Shown piece by piece: positions 52,457 to 58,716 of a DNA stretch of 58,716 nt. Numbering within the stretch: the first letter of the stretch is position 1; each line of letters starts with the position of its first letter. The notes beneath the pieces were generated by a model. It saw only the letters and a list, made by a program, of their open reading frames with translations, made no database searches and was not told the origin of the DNA. The DNA comes from Pseudomonas sp. NFACC02 (lineage in GTDB: Bacteria; Pseudomonadota; Gammaproteobacteria; Pseudomonadales; Pseudomonadaceae), in assembly GCF_900110765.1 (NCBI RefSeq), contig NZ_FOEO01000034.1:1-58716 (forward strand), in the 5' to 3' direction. The position numbers and the translations under genes were made by a program.

Positions 52457-54736
52457 ATGTCGCGCCTCTCGTCACAACCCGCTGTCAGTTCACCACGGCT
52501 TCTCGCATCCGCGATTGGCATGGCCGTCACTGCGATGTCTGCCTCGCAGATGACCCACGCCGCCGAAGAATCGGAAAAGGCCAACGGTGGCGCAATTTCG
52601 CTGGGCGCGACCAGCATCAATGGCGAGGCTGTCGAGTCCACGGACTACAAGACCGAGAGAGGATCATCGCCCAAGTACACAGCGCCTTTGGTCGACACGG
52701 CGAGATCGGTCACCGTGGTGCCTCAGCAAGTCTTGAAGGACACCGCCGCCGTTTCGCTGCAGGACGCCCTGCGCACCGTGCCGGGAATCACCTTCGGTGC
52801 GGGGGAGGGCGGTAACCCGCAGGGCGATCGTCCCTTCATTCGTGGCTTCGATGCGCAAGGCGACACCTATATCGATGGCGTTCGCGACACAGGCGCCCAG
52901 ACGCGGGAGATTTTCGATATTGAATCGATCGAGGTCAGCAAAGGCCCGAACTCAGCCATGGGTGGGCGTGGCTCCGCGGGCGGTAGTCTGAACCTTGTCA
53001 GCAAAATGCCAAAAGCCACCGACTTCACCGACGGCAGCTTTACCTACGGCACCGATCAGACGCGTCGCTACACTCTGGACGTCAATCGCAAGTTTCTGGA
53101 TGACGCCGCTTTTCGCCTGAACCTGATGAGCCATGAGCAGAACGTCGCCGGTCGCGATGCCGTGAATTATGATCGCTGGGGCGTTGCTCCCTCGGTCACC
53201 TTCGGCCTTGGCACTGAAAACCGCCTGAATCTCAGCTACTACCACATGCAGAGTGACGACCTGCCCGATTCGGGAATTCCGTACGGCTTCGCCTCGCCGA
53301 CCGCAACCGCTCACGTGCATGACAAACCGGACGATGGCGGCAACAGCAACAACTTCTACGGTCTGAAGGACCGGGACTTTCGCAAGACTCGAACCGACAT
53401 CGCCACGATCAGTTTCGAGCATGACTTCAACGAAGACATGACGCTGAAAAACACTTTCCGCCACGGTAATTCAGGCCAGGACTACATCCTGACTCAACCG
53501 GATGACAGCAAGCTCAACGTCAACCGCTATGGCACCGTGTGGCGTCGTGCTAACTCGCGCGTTTCGAGCACCGACACTACCACCAACCAGACGGATCTCT
53601 TCGGGTCGTTCCAGGTGCTGGGTTTCAAAAACAATTACTCCACCGGTATCGAGCTTACCCGCGAGAAGACCCGCGTCAGCGGTTACAGCAACAGCACCAG
53701 TGCGCTGACCAACTGTTCCCCGACCGGCACCGGCAACAGCGTTTCGGGCAACTGCACCTCGCTGGCCAATCCCAATCCGGATGATGCCTACGGCGGGACC
53801 ATCACCCGCAACTACGCAACTACAGAGACTGCTGCAAACACGCGCTCGATCTATGCATTCGACACACTGGAGTTGACCCCTCAGTGGTTAATCAACGGCG
53901 GGGTTCGTTACGACAGCTTTGATGTCACGGCCAATTCGCCGACCGTTCACGCTGGCAGCGACACTAACTTCTGGAACTGGCAAGCGGGCATCACCTACAA
54001 GCCTGCTGACAACGGCAGCATCTATGTGTCTTTCGCGACCTCGGCGACCCCTCCGGGTGGGCTGGTCGGTGAAGGCCAGGACGGTAACCCGCTGACCGCC
54101 GGCACTGCGACGAGCGATCTGGAACCTGAAACCACCAAAAACTACGAAGTTGGCACCAAGTGGGACTTGTTCGACGAGCGTCTGTCGCTGACGGCTGCAG
54201 TGTTCCGCACCGAGAAGGACAATACGCGCGTTCTGGTCAGCAGCGGCACCTACCAGAATGCGGGTAAGTCTCGCGTGGACGGTGTGGAGCTGTCGGCCAG
54301 CGGCAAGATCACCGACAAATGGCAGGTATTCGCCGGCTACAGCTACCTGGACAGCGAGCTGGTCAGTTCCGGTCTGGCGGGGCGTAATGGCGTCGTAACT
54401 GCCGGGGCCGCGTCAGATAATGGCAACCAGATGCCCAATACGCCCAAGCACAGCGCCAGTCTGTGGACGACTTATCAGGTTCTGCCGAAGTTGACGGTTG
54501 GCGGTGGTGCTTTCTATGTCGACGATATCTGGGGCAATACCGCCAATACCGTGTATGTGCCGTCCTACGTCCGGTACGACGCGATGGCAGCTTACAAGCT
54601 GACCAAGAACATTGATTTGCAGTTGAACGTCCAGAACCTGACGGACAAGACTTATTACGACAAGGCCTTCGCTAATCACTTTGCGAATCAGGCAGCTGGC
54701 CGTACCGCCCTGCTGACCACCAGCTTCCACTTCTAA
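52457..54736 (+). CDS. TonB-dependent siderophore receptor, PiuA/Fiu type
   Basis: 759 residues, standard receptor size. The signal peptide starts MSRLSSQPAVSSPRLLASAI and ends near HAA. The plug (about residues 70-180) has the motif DALRTVPGITFGAGEGGNPQ, typical of catecholate-type receptors, followed by RGFDAQGDTYIDGVRDTGAQ. The barrel ends in TTSFHF, with the terminal Phe of outer membrane proteins. It imports ferric catecholate siderophores or related drug conjugates with TonB. It is divergent from piuC and followed by a ferric reductase, an arrangement known from PiuA regions of Pseudomonas. Confidence 0.93.
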   Translation: MSRLSSQPAVSSPRLLASAIGMAVTAMSASQMTHAAEESEKANGGAISLGATSINGEAVESTDYKTERGSSPKYTAPLVDTARSVTVVPQQVLKDTAAVSLQDALRTVPGITFGAGEGGNPQGDRPFIRGFDAQGDTYIDGVRDTGAQTREIFDIESIEVSKGPNSAMGGRGSAGGSLNLVSKMPKATDFTDGSFTYGTDQTRRYTLDVNRKFLDDAAFRLNLMSHEQNVAGRDAVNYDRWGVAPSVTFGLGTENRLNLSYYHMQSDDLPDSGIPYGFASPTATAHVHDKPDDGGNSNNFYGLKDRDFRKTRTDIATISFEHDFNEDMTLKNTFRHGNSGQDYILTQPDDSKLNVNRYGTVWRRANSRVSSTDTTTNQTDLFGSFQVLGFKNNYSTGIELTREKTRVSGYSNSTSALTNCSPTGTGNSVSGNCTSLANPNPDDAYGGTITRNYATTETAANTRSIYAFDTLELTPQWLINGGVRYDSFDVTANSPTVHAGSDTNFWNWQAGITYKPADNGSIYVSFATSATPPGGLVGEGQDGNPLTAGTATSDLEPETTKNYEVGTKWDLFDERLSLTAAVFRTEKDNTRVLVSSGTYQNAGKSRVDGVELSASGKITDKWQVFAGYSYLDSELVSSGLAGRNGVVTAGAASDNGNQMPNTPKHSASLWTTYQVLPKLTVGGGAFYVDDIWGNTANTVYVPSYVRYDAMAAYKLTKNIDLQLNVQNLTDKTYYDKAFANHFANQAAGRTALLTTSFHF

Positions 54737-54754
54737 CGGTACTGGCAACGACTG

Positions 54755-54786
54755 AGCCCCGCTTGCGTTGGTAAGTGGGGCTCTTT
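54755..54786 (+). terminator. Terminator after the receptor gene
   Basis: AGCCCCGCTT - GCGTTGGT - AAGTGGGGCT is a 10-bp stem with one G-T pair, followed by CTTTGCG, 19 nt after the receptor stop. The T-run is short, but the position is right. Confidence 0.75.
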
Positions 54787-54863
54787 GCGTAATGGGCCGT
54801 CAGATGGAACGCGTCTACAGGTGTGCCCAGAGCGGGTGGCTGATTTAACACCGAAACAGAATC

Positions 54864-54884
54864 ATATACGGATGAGAATAAGTG
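54864..54884. promoter_or_regulatory. Possible Fur box before the reductase gene
   Basis: ATATACGGATGAGAATAAGTG, with TGAGAAT as the core, lies about 50 nt before the reductase start. The match to the Fur consensus is partial. Iron control would fit the gene's role. Confidence 0.35.
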
Positions 54885-54934
54885 CTGTTTGTGGGCATAA
54901 TGTACATCGCGACGGGTTATCGAGGTGATCGAGG

Positions 54935-57496
54935 GTGTTGAAGAAAGTCCTGTTTCAAGTGCACTGGTTCTTCGGAATCACAGCCGGTCTGGTATTGGCC
55001 CTGATGGGTATCACCGGCGCGTTGTATTCGTTCGCGGACGAAATTGTCGATGCACTCAACCCCGAAACGCTGTTCGTGCAGCCGCAGGGTGCCCATTTGT
55101 CGCTGGCGGAAATGGTCAACAGGGTCGAGGCTCAGGCCCACGATAAAGTGTCCATGTTCCGGATCGAAACGGACAGTAACCGCGTCGCTCAAGTCTGGCT
55201 CCAGCCCCCGCCGGGGCAGCGTCGTGGCGAGATGCACAACTTCAATCCCTACACGGGCGAATTCACTGCCGATGCCATCGGGCAGGACTTCTTCAGCTTC
55301 ATCCTGAACTTGCACCGCTTCCTTGCGGCAGGTGAGTACGGCAAGCAAGTGACGGCGGCCTGCACGCTGATTCTGGTGTTCTTCTGCCTGTCCGGCCTGT
55401 ACCTGCGCTGGCCGCGTCAGGCGCTGAGCTGGCGTGCCTGGCTGACACTGGACTGGGCGAAGAAGGGACGAAGTTTCAATTGGGATCTGCATTCGGTGTT
55501 TGGGACCTGGTGCCTGATCGTCTACCTGCTGCTGGCCGTCACTGGCCTGATGTGGTCCTACAACTGGTTCAACAGCGGCGTAACCAAACTGATCGGCGAT
55601 CCACCCGTTGCTGGCGAACAGCGCCGTGGTGGTGGGGCGCGTCCTGTCCCTGACTCGCGAGACGCTAAGCCGGTGCAGGCCGCCGCGGCGGATTACGCTG
55701 CTATCGCGGACACGATCCAGAAAACCGCGGGCCCCGATCTCAAGGCCTACAACCTGCGCATGCCGCAGGCGCCGGGGCAAATGGCAACCGTTTTTTACGT
55801 GCTCAAGAGTGCACCGCATCCACGCGCGCTGAACCAGATCACCCTCGATCCGGCCAATGGGGAGCTCAAGGCGGTTTCCCGCTACGCGGACAAAAGCTAC
55901 GGCGCGCAACTGTTGGTCAGCAACTACTCACTGCACACCGGCAGTTATTGGGGCCTTCCCGGCCGCATCGTGATCACGGTCGCTGCGCTGCTGATGCCGC
56001 TGTTCTTCGTGACTGGCTGGCTGCTGTACCTGGATCGCCGTCGCAAAAAACGCGAGATTCGCACTGCGCGTGGTGAGGTTGCGGCTAGCCCTAACGTTTA
56101 TGGCAGCCAGGGGCCGGCCTGGTTGATCGGTTTTGCCAGCCAGAGCGGGTTTGCCGAGCAACTGGCCTGGCAGACGGCCGGGCAGCTGCAATCGGCCGGA
56201 TTGCCGGTGCGCGTGCAGCGCCTGTCTGAGATGACCGAGACTGACTTGAGTCAGAGCCGTCATGCGCTGTTTGTCGTCAGTACCTTCGGCGACGGCGAAG
56301 CCCCGGACAGCGCCCGTGGTTTCGAGCGCAAGCTGCTCGGGCGGCCATTGTCGCTGGAAAACCTAAATTACGCCGTGTTGGGACTGGGAGACCGGCAGTA
56401 TCAGCATTTCTGCGGCTTTGCCCAACGTTTGCATGGCTGGCTCGCCGAGCGCGGTGGCAGCACTTTGTTCGCGCCGGTTGAGGTGGACAGCGGCGACAGC
56501 ACGGCACTGCAACACTGGCAGCAACAGCTCGGCGAACTCACGGGCTCCACGCCTGCGACAGCGTGGAAAGCACCGGATTACGAAAACTGGACGCTGAGCC
56601 GACGCGACCTGTTGAATGCCGGCAGCGCGGGGTCGAAAGTGTTTTTGCTGGGGCTGACGTCGGGCGCCGGAACGGGCTGGGAAGCCGGGGATCTGGTCGA
56701 GGTCCTGCCCCGCAATCCGCAATCCGTCGTCGAGCACTTCCTCGCTGGATTGGGCATCGCAGCCGACGCGCGAGTCAAGGTCGACGGCCTGAGCGAAACC
56801 CTGGGCCAGGCCCTGAGCACTCGCCAGTTGCCTGCCAATCGCAGCCACCTGGTCGGCCTGCATGCGCAAGCGCTGGTCGATGCGTTGGTGCCGCTGGCGA
56901 TGCGGGAGTATTCGATTGCGTCGATTCCCGAAGACGGTTCTTTGCAGTTGATTGTGCGTCAGGAACTGCATCCGGATGGCAGCCTGGGATTGGGGTCCGG
57001 CTGGTTGACCAAGCACGCGGCAGAGGGTACTTCGATCAGTCTTCGGGTCCGCCGCAACAGCAGTTTCCATCAGCCGAGAGACCCGGTGCCGATGATCCTC
57101 ATCGGTAACGGCACGGGGTTGGCGGGTTTACGCAGTTTGCTCAAAGCACGCATCGCTCAGGGTGAACAGCGTAACTGGCTGCTGTTCGGCGAGCGCAACG
57201 CTGCACACGATTTCCATTGTGGCGATGAGTTGCACGGCTGGCTGGCGCGGGGTGATCTGGCGCGGATGGATCTGGCCTTCTCCCGCGATCAAGCCGAGAA
57301 GATTTACGTGCAGGATCGACTGCGTGAGGCGGCTGATGAGTTGCGACGCTGGCTGGCGGACGGTGCGGTCATTTATATCTGTGGGAGCCTGGAAGGGATG
57401 GCGGCGGGTGTCGATGAAACATTGAAAGCTTTGATCGGTGAAGAAGGCGTACACTCGCTGATCGAGCAGGGGCGGTATCGGCGGGATGTTTACTGA
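54935..57496 (+). CDS. PepSY-flavodoxin-NADPH reductase, probable siderophore ferric reductase
   Basis: 853 residues in three parts. Residues 1 to about 370 form a PepSY/TM region with four membrane segments (for example FFGITAGLVLALMGITGALY and IVITVAALLMPLFFVTGWLL). About 395-535 is a flavodoxin domain (LIGFASQSGFAEQLAWQTAG, STFGDGEAPDSA). About 555-853 is an FAD/NADPH module with REYSIASIP, ILIGNGTGLAGLRSL and the C-terminal RRDVY. It would carry electrons from NADPH across the inner membrane to reduce periplasmic ferric siderophore. It begins at GTG 54935 (GAGG nearby), with a TTG next to it as alternative. Nothing in the sequence suggests a break. Confidence 0.9.
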   Translation: MLKKVLFQVHWFFGITAGLVLALMGITGALYSFADEIVDALNPETLFVQPQGAHLSLAEMVNRVEAQAHDKVSMFRIETDSNRVAQVWLQPPPGQRRGEMHNFNPYTGEFTADAIGQDFFSFILNLHRFLAAGEYGKQVTAACTLILVFFCLSGLYLRWPRQALSWRAWLTLDWAKKGRSFNWDLHSVFGTWCLIVYLLLAVTGLMWSYNWFNSGVTKLIGDPPVAGEQRRGGGARPVPDSRDAKPVQAAAADYAAIADTIQKTAGPDLKAYNLRMPQAPGQMATVFYVLKSAPHPRALNQITLDPANGELKAVSRYADKSYGAQLLVSNYSLHTGSYWGLPGRIVITVAALLMPLFFVTGWLLYLDRRRKKREIRTARGEVAASPNVYGSQGPAWLIGFASQSGFAEQLAWQTAGQLQSAGLPVRVQRLSEMTETDLSQSRHALFVVSTFGDGEAPDSARGFERKLLGRPLSLENLNYAVLGLGDRQYQHFCGFAQRLHGWLAERGGSTLFAPVEVDSGDSTALQHWQQQLGELTGSTPATAWKAPDYENWTLSRRDLLNAGSAGSKVFLLGLTSGAGTGWEAGDLVEVLPRNPQSVVEHFLAGLGIAADARVKVDGLSETLGQALSTRQLPANRSHLVGLHAQALVDALVPLAMREYSIASIPEDGSLQLIVRQELHPDGSLGLGSGWLTKHAAEGTSISLRVRRNSSFHQPRDPVPMILIGNGTGLAGLRSLLKARIAQGEQRNWLLFGERNAAHDFHCGDELHGWLARGDLARMDLAFSRDQAEKIYVQDRLREAADELRRWLADGAVIYICGSLEGMAAGVDETLKALIGEEGVHSLIEQGRYRRDVY

Positions 57497-57524
57497 TTCG
57501 GGCCCGGGCGGTATCGCTTTTACG

Positions 57525-57634
57525 GTTGGAGCAGTCGGAGGTTACGACGGCCGCGAATGCAGTGGGTCAGTGCCCTCACTGGTGCATGGCACAACGCATT
57601 CGCTGCCGTCGTAACCTCCGACGTCTCCCACAGG
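57525..57634. repeat. Long inverted repeat (GGAGGTTACGACGG)
   Basis: GTCGGAGGTTACGACGGC-CGCGAATGC is matched almost perfectly in reverse complement by GCATTCGC-TGCCGTCGTAAC-CTCCGAC, about 26 bp per arm with one or two mismatches, around a 45-nt middle. It is related to the GTCCGAGGTTACGAG elements at 34945 and 40255. Confidence 0.85.
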
Positions 57635-57828
57635 TCCGTCATCAGCCTGCAGCCGTTCGGCAGCCCAATGACTGTTTTCGCTCTTCTTACCGGCTGAGGG
57701 GAGAACTGTTTCGGCTGCGTTCAGTCTGCACCCAGGTCGCGTTTTGTGATGTCTGGACTTTCTCTGTGAGAAGGTCAAAAGCAGAACCCAGCGCAGCTTG
57801 CCGCTCTGCTTTTGACTCTGCCGAAGGC

Positions 57829-58514
57829 GTAGGAGCTGCCGGGGTGGCGCTCAACCTTGTCCCGTGATCTGCCGGGAACCGGCAGCAAGACCTGTGTATG
57901 CGGTGTGTCAGGCAAAACCGGATCGCCTGATTTTGCTACCGCTGCGCGCCAGATCGCGGGACAAGCCACGCTACAGTTTCGGCGTGAACCAGCAGCAGGC
58001 GGCATACCGTCAGATCGCATCCGGCCTCTAGCACAACTCCGCTTCTGCCCGCAGGGCTTAGCAACTGTCCTCCATCACATGTGCAGCTCTAAGGGTTCTG
58101 CCTGCAAGGCGTAGGAGCGTGGCTTGTCCCGCGATCTGCCGGGAACCGGCAGTAAGACCTGTGCATGCGGTGTGTCAGGCACAACCGAGCCGCCTGATTT
58201 TGCTGCCGCTGCGCGCCAGATCGCGGGACAAGCCACGCTCCTACAGTTTCGGCGTGAACCAGCAGCAGGCGGCATACCGTCAGATCGAGATCCTGGGTTT
58301 ATCGAGACAGCTTCTGCCCGCAGGGCGTAGCAACTGTCTTCCTTACATGTGCAGCTCTAAGGGGGCTGCCTGCATGGTGTAGGAGCGTGGCTTGTCCCGC
58401 GATCTGCCGGGAACCGGCAGCAAGACCTGTGCATGCGGAGTGTCAGGCAAAACCGAGTCGCCTGATTTTGCTACCGCTGCGCGGTAGATCGCGGGACAAG
58501 CCACGCTCCTACAG
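57829..58514. repeat. Tandem array of three REP-pair units, period about 267 bp
   Basis: GATCTGCCGGGAACCGGCAG begins at about 57865, 58131 and 58399, giving periods of about 266-268 nt. Each unit has the pair TAGGAGCGTGGCTTGTCCCG / CGGGACAAGCCACGCTCCTA around an inner CTGATTTTGCT-CCGCTGCG core, and a linker with TTTCGGCGTGAACCAGCAGC and CACATGTGCAGCTCTAAG-like sequence. The first unit is degenerate. The reading frames crossing it repeat the same residues in each copy, so they are not genes. The stretch 57635-57828 before it shows no feature. Confidence 0.9.
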
Positions 58515-58534
58515 AGACCGAGTCAATCTGACAG

Positions 58535-58590
58535 TTCTGCTTTTGCTCCTGCTCCTGCTCCTGCTTCTGCTGTTGATTTTGCTCTTCTAC
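58535..58590. repeat. Low-complexity CTGCTCCTG-rich tract
   Basis: TTTGCTCCTGCTCCTGCTCC and TGCTTCTGCTGTTGATTTTG form an imperfect run of CTG/CTC triplets after the REP array. No reading frame of note crosses it. It may be a decayed end of the repeat region. Confidence 0.6.
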
Positions 58591-58662
58591 ATCAATGGCT
58601 CAAACACCACAGAACGCGACTTGGGTGCAGGCCAAACGCAGGCGACGCGCAGTGGGTCGAGC

Positions 58663-58716
58663 GGCATGGATGCCGCGAGAGCGCCGTCAGGGCATGGATG
58701 CCCGTTCGGCGCGGGC
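58663..58716. repeat. GGCATGGATGCC short repeats at the window end
   Basis: GGCATGGATGCC occurs at about 58663 and again at 58691, around CGCGAGAGCGCCGTCAG. This is a short palindromic motif common in Pseudomonas intergenic DNA. The window ends inside the element, so its extent is unknown. Confidence 0.5.

Noticed and set aside
57857..58382. Short frames beginning with MSRDLPGTGSKT-like sequence, present several times.
   Set aside because: They are translations of the REP repeat; the same residues recur in each copy and at other REP sites.
57829..58514. Repeated array that could be read as CRISPR.
   Set aside because: The units are about 267 bp with internal inverted arms and near-identical linkers, not 25-40-bp repeats with unique spacers; no cas genes are present.

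Overview
The window is a bacterial chromosome segment that looks like Pseudomonas sensu stricto (fluorescens/syringae side). The reasons are the Pseudomonas-type 5S rRNA, the complete recC-recB-recD order, the many intergenic palindromes beginning with TGTAGGAGCG or TGTGGGAGCG, high GC with G/C-ending codons, and genes typical of the genus such as piuC, an SpeC-type decarboxylase and many LysR regulators. I see no prophage, insertion sequence, CRISPR array or tRNA.

Layout. 1-376: end of an rRNA operon (23S tail, 5S, terminator). 456-9735: recC-recB-recD with ATGA overlaps. 9998-14585 (minus): sugar-phosphate isomerase-like protein, IPNS-type Fe(II) oxygenase, amino-acid binding protein and a fused permease-ATPase, probably a pathway for uptake and oxidation of a small amino acid-like compound. 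14996-20212: LysR regulator facing an MHS-family symporter, then mmsA- and mmsB-type dehydrogenases (3-hydroxyisobutyrate to an acyl-CoA). 20334-21764 (minus): an argininosuccinate lyase.

21988-29640 (minus) is the most unusual part: LysR regulator, then, in order of transcription, secreted alpha/beta hydrolase, ThiF-type adenylating enzyme, MFS exporter, LuxI/FeeM-like acyltransferase, EctB-like aminotransferase, haem-oxygenase-like diiron oxidase (HDO) and a small cupin. Gaps are 9-45 nt and two junctions overlap. There is no NRPS or PKS. It reads as a compact cluster for a small amino acid-derived metabolite. The HDO-cupin pair recalls the two catalytic domains fused in SznF, the N-nitrosourea-forming enzyme. 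The product cannot be named from sequence. A PEP mutase/isocitrate lyase-like gene diverges from it.

30667-40136: ordinary accessory metabolism (small cupin, three LysR regulators, TauE/SafE exporter, MdaB-type reductase, EamA exporter, NAD-dependent epimerase-like protein) and a gamma-glutamyltransferase gene broken by one in-frame TAA. 40587-46022: prfC (minus) and a four-gene osmoprotectant ABC transporter. 46397-47560: ornithine/lysine decarboxylase behind a long leader with two terminator-like hairpins. 47608-50599 (minus): an XaxA/XaxB-type pore-forming toxin pair with a third unrecognised gene, less GC-rich than its surroundings and probably acquired. 50776-57496: iron-uptake block (Sel1 protein, piuC, TonB-dependent receptor, PepSY ferric reductase) with candidate Fur boxes. 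57497-58716: no genes; palindromic repeats including a roughly 267-bp tandem array.

Starts were chosen by ribosome-binding site, family alignment from memory and overlap with neighbours, so several differ from the longest possible reading frame. All functional names rest on motif and family recognition by eye, with no database search.
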